Assembly (NCBI GenBank): GCA_045534095.1
Contig: JAZSJA010000118.1
Location: 1-26,393 of the forward strand
DNA from: UMGS1279 sp045534095
GTDB taxonomy: Bacteria; Bacillota; Clostridia; Oscillospirales; Acutalibacteraceae
Length of the DNA stretch: 26,393 nucleotides
Reading direction: 5' to 3'
Shown piece by piece: positions 1 to 6,660 of the stretch. A program made the translations under genes and the position numbers. The number at the start of each line of letters is the position of its first letter. The stretch's first letter is position 1. The notes under the pieces are model-generated. The model saw only the letters and a program-made list of their open reading frames with translations, ran no database searches and was not told the origin of the DNA.

Positions 1-8
1 GGCTATTT

Positions 9-122
9 TTAGGCATACTTTGGTTCATCGAACCTCATAGGCGGCAGCCTTATGAAATTCTCTTCACCAAAATCTGCTTTAAAAATCGCACATTTAAGGT
101 CAAAGAGTTTTGTTAATAACAT
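9..122 (-). CDS. Possible 37-residue small ORF, or fragment of a repeat
   Basis: A leftward frame opens at ATG (122) and closes with TAA (9-11). The last 20 or so residues, with an FGEENFIRLPPMRFDEPKYA ending, look more protein-like than the first 15. There is no ribosome binding site in front of the ATG, and it overlaps the promoter proposed for the XRE gene on the other strand. It may be a short gene, the tail of a decayed one, or a chance frame in a dispersed repeat. I do not recognise a family. Confidence 0.2.
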   Translation of the reverse strand: MLLTKLFDLKCAIFKADFGEENFIRLPPMRFDEPKYA

Positions 123-138
123 TATTTTTTGTTATACT
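110..138 (+). promoter_or_regulatory. Sigma-A-like promoter of the XRE gene
   Basis: TTGTTA (110-115), 17-bp spacer, TATACT (133-138). This would start transcription near 145 and give a leader of about 120 nt before the ATG at 269. Confidence 0.5.
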
Positions 139-193
139 AGGATAAAACGCAGTAAATCCTAACGGATTTACGAGTATTTAAACAAAGTATAAC
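131..193. repeat. Nested inverted repeat in the XRE leader
   Basis: An inner perfect palindrome, GTAAATCC (152-159), loop TAAC, GGATTTAC (164-171), is enclosed by an outer pair GTTATACT (131-138) and AGTATAAC (186-193). The outer left arm contains the proposed -10 box. It could be an operator for the downstream XRE regulator, a leader hairpin, or part of a small palindromic element. Confidence 0.5.
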
Positions 194-268
194 GAAAAAT
201 ATGTGTTTCAAAACCTGGTTCAAGTTTAAATGCTCTGGCTAACCAGAAACAACTAGGAGGTAATATTG

Positions 269-646
269 ATGAATGAATTAAAGGTTGGAACAAGAATTGC
301 CGAATTGAGAAGTATAAATAGTATTACTCAACTTGAACTTGCTGAAAAGTTAGGAGTAACAGACCGAGCTGTTAGCAAATGGGAAACAGGCGGAGGATAT
401 CCTGATATTACCTTGCTACCGCAAATTGCAGACATTTTTAATGTTAACATAGATTATTTGTTAAGAGGAACGCCTATCGTAAGCCAAAGATTTTGCGCCA
501 ATTATGTTAATAATAATTATAACGATAAGCTAAATAATGAGTATTTGTCTAATGGTTGGAAAATAGTTGATACAAAGCTTTCGATGGGTGGTGAAGGCGT
601 AGGAATATGTGCTGTTTTAATGGAAAAAGAAATATTTGAGGATTAA
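269..646 (+). CDS. XRE-family transcriptional regulator
   Basis: A 125-residue DNA-binding protein. Residues 4-65 form a Cro/C1-type helix-turn-helix: RIAELRS, then ELAEKLGVTDRAVSKWETGGG as the recognition region, then PDITLLPQIADIFNV. The C-terminal 55 residues match nothing I recognise and may be a dimerisation or sensor part. I chose the ATG at 269, with AGGAGG at 255-260 and 8 nt spacing, over the TTG at 266. It is monocistronic and converges on the next gene across a strong terminator. The nested palindrome in its leader suggests autoregulation. The target is unknown. Confidence 0.85.
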   Translation: MNELKVGTRIAELRSINSITQLELAEKLGVTDRAVSKWETGGGYPDITLLPQIADIFNVNIDYLLRGTPIVSQRFCANYVNNNYNDKLNNEYLSNGWKIVDTKLSMGGEGVGICAVLMEKEIFED

Positions 647-685
647 CAACAAGTAAAATTTAACTATAAACATTTAAATAGCCTA

Positions 686-721
686 AAAACAACCCCCTTG
701 CCGTAGCAAGGGGGTTGTTTT
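686..721. terminator. Bidirectional intrinsic terminator
   Basis: A perfect 16-bp stem (686-701 with 706-721, loop CGTA) has a GC-rich core and A/T-rich ends, so T tracts exist in both directions. It lies between two convergent genes. Confidence 0.9.
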
Positions 722-722
722 G

Positions 723-1322
723 TTAACCTAAATGTCTGATGGTTTCTAACATATTAGAAATCATTTCGGCGGCTTGTTCGGATTCATAAAAAGCCATTTC
801 TTTTACAATACCGGAAAGCATATCCAATGCTTTAATTTTAATTGATTCTTCACGAGGCTTTAAATCATCATACATTTTCTCATAAAGAGCAATTAATTTT
901 TGATTTGTTGCTTCACGACTTTCTATAACCTCGGCAATTGCTTCTGCTTGTTCAGCTCCGGCAACATCGGGAGTTGTACTATTCGTTTTCGGAACCATAT
1001 TTCCTAATGCGGCTAAAGCCATACCTATGTGGTCTGTTTGATTTTGGATTTTTTCAATCTGTTCCAACACATAGTTGATTGTTAGCTTTTGGGGTTCTTC
1101 AATAGTATTTTCAGCAGTTGCTTCATCAATAACTTTTTTATTTTCTGACATATTTTTGTCCTCCAATTCAGTATTTGGCGGACACGCAAGGCATATAGTA
1201 TTTTCATCTATGAAGCGTGCCCTGCCATTTTTAACAAGACCTTTTGCCCTTTTTGGGTAGGTCGCCTCATATGTATTTCCTTGTTCATCTACAACAATAA
1301 TGTTTTTTTCTATGGGTATCAT
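723..1322 (-). CDS. Unrecognised protein with RRXRR/PLMP-like N-terminal domain and helical tail
   Basis: A 199-residue protein. Residues 7-50 form a compact domain: a hydrophobic strand and turn (IIVVDEQGNTYEA), a basic helix-like stretch (YPKRAKGLVKNGRARFI) and a closing strand (TICLACPP). The order resembles the RRXRR (PLMP) domain at the N-terminus of IscB-like proteins, but no HNH or RuvC nuclease part follows. Residues 65-199 are charged and probably helical or coiled-coil. I chose the ATG at 1322 because the frame's upstream ATG (1394) lies inside the promoter, before any plausible transcription start. A purine-rich AAGGGG sits directly against this ATG, which is a weak point. Cytoplasmic, monocistronic, function unknown. 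Confidence 0.7.
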   Translation of the reverse strand: MIPIEKNIIVVDEQGNTYEATYPKRAKGLVKNGRARFIDENTICLACPPNTELEDKNMSENKKVIDEATAENTIEEPQKLTINYVLEQIEKIQNQTDHIGMALAALGNMVPKTNSTTPDVAGAEQAEAIAEVIESREATNQKLIALYEKMYDDLKPREESIKIKALDMLSGIVKEMAFYESEQAAEMISNMLETIRHLG

Positions 1323-1384
1323 CCCCTTATTGTAAATAAAGTGATACAGTTTTTTGTTATGGGTGCCGCCCCTATCACAAATAC

Positions 1385-1413
1385 AGTATAACATAACGGT
1401 TTTTGTTTTTCAA
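1385..1413 (-). promoter_or_regulatory. Promoter of the RRXRR-like gene
   Basis: On the minus strand TTGAAA (1413-1408), 17-bp spacer, TATACT (1390-1385). It places the transcript start near 1378 and decides the start codon at 1322. Confidence 0.7.
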
Positions 1414-1437
1414 TATAAACAGTTAAAAATCAAGGTT

Positions 1438-1474
1438 AAAAAAATACCCGATAGCACGTGCGGCTATCGGGTAT
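1438..1474 (-). terminator. Intrinsic terminator of the isomerase operon
   Basis: An 11-bp stem ATACCCGATAG (1444-1454) / CTATCGGGTAT (1464-1474) is followed, in leftward reading, by seven T residues (1444-1438). It lies just past the stop codon at 1491. Confidence 0.85.
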
Positions 1475-1490
1475 AAATATTTAATAAGAA

Positions 1491-2942
1491 TTATTCGCCT
1501 TTTACAATAACGGCTTCGATGCCTAAAATATCGGCAATCTTTTTAATTGTTTTAGCGTGATGGCCAACACCAAGTGCATAGTGATGTGTAGGGCCTTCCA
1601 TAACCCACTTTTTAATAAAGTCGCGGGTGTTGGGCTCAAAGTAACCGCGAGTGTTGGTGTTACCTGTTGGGGGAATAGCACCTTTTTTGGATTCACCCTC
1701 ACCAATGATGAAGCGGAACTGACCGTTTGCACCCTGGGTGATGCCAAGCATGGTGATTGGTCCCTCTTTAAGCTTAAATTCAACAGAAGCACCGTTGCCG
1801 GGTTTACCGTGGTATTTAAGAAGGCTGCGTAAAATGGGCTTGCCTTCAGCAATTCTCATATGGTGTGGGCCGTCGTGACCTACAAAGATATAGTCCTCAT
1901 CAAAACCAAAGGGATGGAACTCTGCAAAGCTGCCGCCAATATCAAGTCTATCCATAATAAGCATTGCAATACAGGTTTTAATATCGTACTCACCGCACAT
2001 GGGGAAGCCTTCGGCGTTGAGAATTGAGTTACCAACAATAAAGGAGCTTGCTACGTGGCGTTGAATACTACCCTCGCTACCCTCATAGTAATATGCAAGA
2101 CCGGTAAGCTGATATTTTTCAATAAGTCGGTCAAGGGCGGCGGCAGTTTTAGCGGCTTCGTGTAAATCTTTTTCGGTAACCTTTACGGTAACAGGGTCGC
2201 TAACGGGGTTGGGCATATCAAATTCACGCTCAATAATTGCTCTCTTAGCGGCAATTTCCTCATCAGTAACTTCGTTATATGCTTCGACGGCATTTTCAAT
2301 CTCCAAAAGGGGAACGTGACAACCAAAAGCGGCAGAAACTGCGGTGGGGTCGGCGTGCATATCGTACATGGCCTCCATAACGTGACCCATAAGACCCATT
2401 CTGGCACCCTTGAGGTCGTGAAGAACCTTGGCGATATCGCACCATTCTTTAACCTCTGCTTCAACCCTCTTATCATTATAAAGAACACCGATAATAACGT
2501 CGTAGATTTTTCTGTTAAGACGGTTTGCAACGCAAATGAACTCGGGAACCGAGCAGATAGCATCATTCTCAAGCTGCATAAAGGTGCAGGCTTTGGAGCA
2601 ATCCATAGCCTCCAGAGGCTGAACAGCTAACAATACCATAGGAACGTTAAGATCGCGGATGATGGGCGCATAAACAGAGGAGGTTGCATAAGTAACCATA
2701 TTGCAGAAGATAACGTCAAGATTATCACCCTGCATTTTTTTAAGAGCTTCATAACCCTTAATGCTGGAGTCGATCATACCATAGTCGATAATTTCAACGT
2801 CATTTTGGGCAATGATTTTTTGTGCATCTTTGTGATAACCCATAATATTATCATAAAGACCGGGGAACTGATTCCAGTAGGTATCGTGAGCAACAGCGAA
2901 AATACCAATACGGGCATTTCTTTTATTTTTTCTTTCTAACAT
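1491..2942 (-). CDS. L-arabinose/L-fucose isomerase family protein
   Basis: A 483-residue cytoplasmic aldose-ketose isomerase of the AraA/fucose isomerase fold. By comparison with E. coli AraA, the Mn-binding residues are E318 (in GEYDIKT), E341 (in GGSFAEFHPFGF), H356 (in FVGHDG) and H453 or H454 (in PTHHYALGVGHH), all present. Length is close to AraA (about 500). Overall similarity is too distant to name the substrate: arabinose, fucose or another sugar are all open. GGAGG with 9-nt spacing precedes the ATG. It is the second gene of a two-gene operon, 21 bp after the putative glycosidase, so it probably isomerises a sugar released or handled by that protein. A terminator follows at once. 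Confidence 0.85.
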   Translation of the reverse strand: MLERKNKRNARIGIFAVAHDTYWNQFPGLYDNIMGYHKDAQKIIAQNDVEIIDYGMIDSSIKGYEALKKMQGDNLDVIFCNMVTYATSSVYAPIIRDLNVPMVLLAVQPLEAMDCSKACTFMQLENDAICSVPEFICVANRLNRKIYDVIIGVLYNDKRVEAEVKEWCDIAKVLHDLKGARMGLMGHVMEAMYDMHADPTAVSAAFGCHVPLLEIENAVEAYNEVTDEEIAAKRAIIEREFDMPNPVSDPVTVKVTEKDLHEAAKTAAALDRLIEKYQLTGLAYYYEGSEGSIQRHVASSFIVGNSILNAEGFPMCGEYDIKTCIAMLIMDRLDIGGSFAEFHPFGFDEDYIFVGHDGPHHMRIAEGKPILRSLLKYHGKPGNGASVEFKLKEGPITMLGITQGANGQFRFIIGEGESKKGAIPPTGNTNTRGYFEPNTRDFIKKWVMEGPTHHYALGVGHHAKTIKKIADILGIEAVIVKGE

Positions 2943-2963
2943 AATAAAAATCCTCCAAACATA

Positions 2964-5420
2964 CTAATTGTATTTGTTCCAGTCCTCAGTTTTGTCAACA
3001 ACAAGCAGAGTTCCGGAAATATCTGTTAATTTGATAGCTTTGCCAAAAACCGTATCCTCTATGGTTGAATTGTAGGGTTGACTTACAAAGTGTGGATAGA
3101 TGGAATTAAGCATAGCATAAGTTTTGTTAACGTCGCCGTTTTTGGGAAGAATGTAAACCGTTGCGTTATCCAGACCGTTTACTTGAATTCTGCGTTCAAC
3201 ACCCATTTGTGTAGAAATTGCTTCAATGGCGTGGATACTGTTTTGTTTTTCTTGAGTTACAAAAATTCTACATTCGTGGCGCCAAGCACGTGGCAGATGA
3301 TAATTAGCAACACCCTTTTCAAGGTAGGTTTCGTTACCTAAAAGCAGGGGAGCACCAATGGGAGTTCTAAGACCAATTTTAACGGTGGTGTCGGGGCAAT
3401 ATCCTGAGAACCAAAGGCTATGAGAGTTTCTGTGCATTAAAACAACAGGCTCTTTTACAGATTTATCAAGTTTTTCTACTTTAATGGTGAAGCCCATATC
3501 CTCGGCCTGAGCACGAAGAAGAATTTCAACGGGGAAAAGCTCCTCGTTTATTGTGGTATCACTCTTAACAGAATCATCAGCGTCGGTTGCCTTTCTGGAG
3601 CAATCAGAGCCGCGACACCAAGAAATTTTACCGCCGTTTGCAGTATTAACGGTATGTGCAATAACACGCTTTTCACCGTTTTGTGTGGCTGAAACTAAAA
3701 TATCGGCATTAGTTTTTGTAGCGGCGGTAAGACCACCATCGGTTAACACACCATTATAGAAAAGCTTATCGGCATAAGCACCATAAATAAGATTATCAAG
3801 AGCCTTTGATTTTTCGGCGGTAAAAATGCCTGTAAGTTCTTCTTTTATTTCAAGCCCAAGAGCGTCAATAAGTCGCTCATCTGTATTTTTAAGGCTACCG
3901 TAAAGCATAACCTTGCCGCCGTTATTTGCAAAATCAATGAGCGAGTTGGTAACAACGCTACCCTTTTCGGGAACGGGGGAAACCAAAATTTTATTTTTCA
4001 AAAATTCGGGATTTTCTTTTCTTAATGACACAAAATTATCGGTAGAAATTACGGTGGAAAGGGGGAGAGAGCGGTTAATAGCGGCGATTATGTACCAATC
4101 CTCGAAAAATGATTTTTCAAGTCTGCCGCTTGCCATAGTGCTATACTCTCTAAAGGGATAAACCCAAACAAAGGGCGAAGCCTCATCGGGGGCATTTTCA
4201 TAAGCACCAAGTAAATAGGGGGTAACCTCTCTGGGTACTCTTTCGGGCATTTCACCATAAGAGTTATCAATTGAAAGGAGGTTAAGGTGATTTGCCACCA
4301 CAGTTTCACCTTTTTTGTTTATTCTTGCACAACTCATTGGCAGATAAATATCGTGTGGTTGACCTTCATAGCGATCTATCCAAGGAGAATTTAGCCACCA
4401 GGGATCGTGAATATAAAAACGGAAAAGATAATCTTCGTCAGGTAGCTCAGCGGCTCGGGACATATACCCTGCAAGCTCTAAACCAAAGTTTCCGTCAAGG
4501 GCAGCCCAAGGGGAATTTGGTGGTGGTAAAAGATTTTCAACCTCCTCGTAAATCATTTTGTGATTTACGGCATCGCTTGAATAGTCAACGCCTACGGTAA
4601 GATTGGTGCCGCGTGTTTCTATGGGATAACTGCAGTATTTACGGAAAAGTTGCCAAAATTCGGCAATTTTTTCTTCACAGTTTTTGATTTTTTCGGGGAA
4701 GAATTCACGTCCGTTATAAAGGGCACCTGTAACACCCCAAGTTTCGGTACCAAAACCAAAACCGTTGGAGAGCCAGATGTAATCAAAACCCATATCTTTA
4801 AGGAAAATTTCAGATTGTTTTCCTAAGAATTCGCCAAAAGGGGTACCGTCGGGAATACCATTGGGGTAGGCGGCGTAGCTAACGTCATCTCCGTTAAGGG
4901 AGTAGTAGCAGCAAACCATACTTTTTTCGCCCATGGAAGCACCTTCACAAATTTCGTTGTGGCGGGTGTATTTAAAATCAGAAAGGGCAAATTCAGGGCC
5001 GGGGTCAAAGGTTTCGCCAACTAAAATATCCTTGCCGGTCATCTCTTTACCTATTTTTTTAAGGGTAGAGATTATAAATTTTAAATCCTTATAGTGCATA
5101 ACGGGAGGATTTTCCATATAATCGTAATGCCTTGTGTGTAAACCTCTGCCATCAGGGTCGGTGGTTTTGTTCCAAACCTGTTTTTGATTAGCGCCACCTA
5201 TAAAACGATCCCATTCAAAGGTATCCTCTAAATTGCCTTTGTAATCCAAAAGCTCGCTACCATCGGAAGTCCACATCATAATTGAAGCCTTGTCGGCATT
5301 TTTTATGAGTTCTGTCCATTGGGTGAAAATTTCACGGCAAACGCTTTCAATATATTCAGGTTCGGTAGATTTAAAAGGTTTAAGGCTAACCTCTAAACAT
5401 ACTCGTTTTAAATTTTTCAC
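2964..5420 (-). CDS. Unrecognised large protein, possible intracellular glycoside hydrolase
   Basis: An 818-residue protein without signal peptide or membrane segment. Residues about 1-430 have the aromatic, acidic pattern of a TIM-barrel glycosidase (ETFDPGPEFALSDF near 136-149, IWLSNGFGFGTETWG near 215-229, FYIHDPWW near 335-342). Residues about 440-530 look like a Rossmann or class I amidotransferase-like segment (ILVSPVP, then FANNGGKVMLYGS) as in the middle domain of GH42-type beta-galactosidases. The remainder is beta-rich. I cannot assign a family or catalytic residues. The start is GTG at 5420, with GGAGG (5433-5429) 8 nt before it; the TTG at 5435 overlaps that GGAGG. It is the first gene of the operon with the isomerase, opposite an AraC gene. 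Confidence 0.75.
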   Translation of the reverse strand: MKNLKRVCLEVSLKPFKSTEPEYIESVCREIFTQWTELIKNADKASIMMWTSDGSELLDYKGNLEDTFEWDRFIGGANQKQVWNKTTDPDGRGLHTRHYDYMENPPVMHYKDLKFIISTLKKIGKEMTGKDILVGETFDPGPEFALSDFKYTRHNEICEGASMGEKSMVCCYYSLNGDDVSYAAYPNGIPDGTPFGEFLGKQSEIFLKDMGFDYIWLSNGFGFGTETWGVTGALYNGREFFPEKIKNCEEKIAEFWQLFRKYCSYPIETRGTNLTVGVDYSSDAVNHKMIYEEVENLLPPPNSPWAALDGNFGLELAGYMSRAAELPDEDYLFRFYIHDPWWLNSPWIDRYEGQPHDIYLPMSCARINKKGETVVANHLNLLSIDNSYGEMPERVPREVTPYLLGAYENAPDEASPFVWVYPFREYSTMASGRLEKSFFEDWYIIAAINRSLPLSTVISTDNFVSLRKENPEFLKNKILVSPVPEKGSVVTNSLIDFANNGGKVMLYGSLKNTDERLIDALGLEIKEELTGIFTAEKSKALDNLIYGAYADKLFYNGVLTDGGLTAATKTNADILVSATQNGEKRVIAHTVNTANGGKISWCRGSDCSRKATDADDSVKSDTTINEELFPVEILLRAQAEDMGFTIKVEKLDKSVKEPVVLMHRNSHSLWFSGYCPDTTVKIGLRTPIGAPLLLGNETYLEKGVANYHLPRAWRHECRIFVTQEKQNSIHAIEAISTQMGVERRIQVNGLDNATVYILPKNGDVNKTYAMLNSIYPHFVSQPYNSTIEDTVFGKAIKLTDISGTLLVVDKTEDWNKYN

Positions 5421-5453
5421 GTTTCTAACCTCCAATTATACAAATTTAACTAT

Positions 5454-5462
5454 ATATTACCA
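5454..5462 (-). promoter_or_regulatory. Extended -10 promoter of the glycosidase-isomerase operon
   Basis: Minus-strand TG-G-TAATAT (5462-5454) is an extended -10 with no good -35 box 17 bp upstream, as expected for an activator-dependent promoter. The start would be near 5447. Confidence 0.5.
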
Positions 5463-5487
5463 TACATAAAAATAAATTGCTATAACA

Positions 5488-5521
5488 AAAATAAACATTT
5501 TGTGTCTAAAATAAACATTTT
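5488..5521. promoter_or_regulatory. Direct-repeat operator, probable AraC-type site
   Basis: AAAATAAACATTTT occurs at 5488-5501 and again at 5508-5521, identical and exactly 20 bp apart, about two helical turns. Relative to the proposed leftward start it spans about -41 to -74, the usual place for an AraC-type activator. It also lies upstream of the rightward AraC promoter. Confidence 0.65.
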
Positions 5522-5555
5522 TTAAAAGTTTTTTGGTTAAAAGCCTTCTATTAGG

Positions 5556-5584
5556 TTGCTTTTTAAAAATATTATGTGTATAAT
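5556..5584 (+). promoter_or_regulatory. Promoter of the first AraC gene
   Basis: TTGCTT (5556-5561), 17-bp spacer, TATAAT (5579-5584), giving a leader of about 35 nt before the ATG at 5626. Confidence 0.7.
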
Positions 5585-5625
5585 TATTTTGTAAAAGAAT
5601 ATTTCAGGGAGGATTTGCGGATAAT

Positions 5626-6477
5626 ATGTTTTTTGAAGATATAAATCCATACGTGCGGTATGCCCAATTTTTAACCATAACATCAAGCAGGCAGTACGTT
5701 AATCTTGCCCCATATGATTACAGACTGTTTTTTTGCTACGGTGGATTTGGACAAATTCAGGTAGATGGAGTTAAATATGAAATGAAGCCGGGAAATTTTT
5801 TGCTTTGGTCACCGGGACTTCATTATAGTTTGCTGCTTACCAAAAACAGCAATCACTTGGAATTGATGCAGGTTAATTTTGATTTTACCCGCAATAATTC
5901 CCATATTTGTGATCCTATTCCCCCTGCTAAATGGCATAATTTTAATAGTGAAAAAATAATTGAGCGTATCAACTTTGAGGATTATCCCGAGTTTAACGAT
6001 ACTCTTTATATACCTGATTTTCAGTATATAAGTAATCCAATGTATAATATGCTTACTGAGTTTATTTCTAAAAAGAATTTTTATATATCGCGATCGTCGG
6101 GACAGCTTAAAAGTATACTATCCCTTTCGGGAAGATTTATGGTAAATTCTCGCAGTTCATCACGTAGCGAATTCCTTGTAAATAAGGTTATACAATATAT
6201 TCATACCCATTACCGTGAAGAGGTTACAAATTATACCCTTGGTGAATATTTTGGTTATCATCCCAATCATCTTAATCGACTTATTGTTCAGCACACGGGA
6301 ATGTCAATACACCGATATTTGATAAACTGTCGTATTGATGCCGCCATTGATATGCTTCAGGCAAGCGACCTTAAAACCAGTGAAATTGCCGAGGCGGTAG
6401 GATTTAGAGATGCCACCCACTTTTTAAAATATTTTAAAAAGGTTACCGGCAAAAACACAAGAGATTTTAGGCAGTAA
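5626..6477 (+). CDS. AraC-family transcriptional regulator (cupin plus HTH)
   Basis: A 283-residue regulator. Residues about 20-95 form the cupin-like sugar-sensing domain (FFCYGGFGQIQVDG, then KPGNFLLWSPGLHYSL). Residues about 182-283 form the two-helix-turn-helix DNA-binding domain, with TLGEYFGYHPNHLNRLI as the first HTH and TSEIAEAVGFRDATHFLKYF as the second, the family signature. GGGAGG precedes the ATG with a rather long 13-nt gap. It is divergent from the glycosidase-isomerase operon and should activate it, probably through the 20-bp-period direct repeat between them, in response to the sugar substrate. Effector unknown. Confidence 0.9.
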   Translation: MFFEDINPYVRYAQFLTITSSRQYVNLAPYDYRLFFCYGGFGQIQVDGVKYEMKPGNFLLWSPGLHYSLLLTKNSNHLELMQVNFDFTRNNSHICDPIPPAKWHNFNSEKIIERINFEDYPEFNDTLYIPDFQYISNPMYNMLTEFISKKNFYISRSSGQLKSILSLSGRFMVNSRSSSRSEFLVNKVIQYIHTHYREEVTNYTLGEYFGYHPNHLNRLIVQHTGMSIHRYLINCRIDAAIDMLQASDLKTSEIAEAVGFRDATHFLKYFKKVTGKNTRDFRQ

Positions 6478-6496
6478 AAATATTAAAATAAAATTG

Positions 6497-6552
6497 AAGC
6501 AAAAAGCTGTATCAGAAGTGTTTTGGCACTTAATTGATACAGCTTTTTGCTT
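6497..6552. terminator. Long hairpin terminator between convergent genes
   Basis: A perfect 18-bp stem (6497-6514 with 6535-6552) contains the CTGTATCA core, with an additional AGTG/CACT pairing in the loop. T-rich flanks occur on both sides, so it can end both the AraC transcript and the leftward secreted phosphoesterase transcript. Confidence 0.85.
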
Positions 6553-6660
6553 TATAGGGAGATTTTAGACGTTGTCAAATTTAAATATTCATTTTATTTT
6601 TGTGGTTGTAAAATATCGAATCACAAAACAAATAGATTGAAAGGGGATTATAAAAATCCT

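Noticed and set aside
1323..1394. Longer N-terminus for the RRXRR-like protein
   Set aside because: The upstream ATG is just upstream of the -10 box, before any plausible transcription start; the added residues look non-coding.
5488..5521. Start of a CRISPR-like array
   Set aside because: Only two A/T-rich copies with a 6-bp gap and no spacers; the geometry fits a regulator site.
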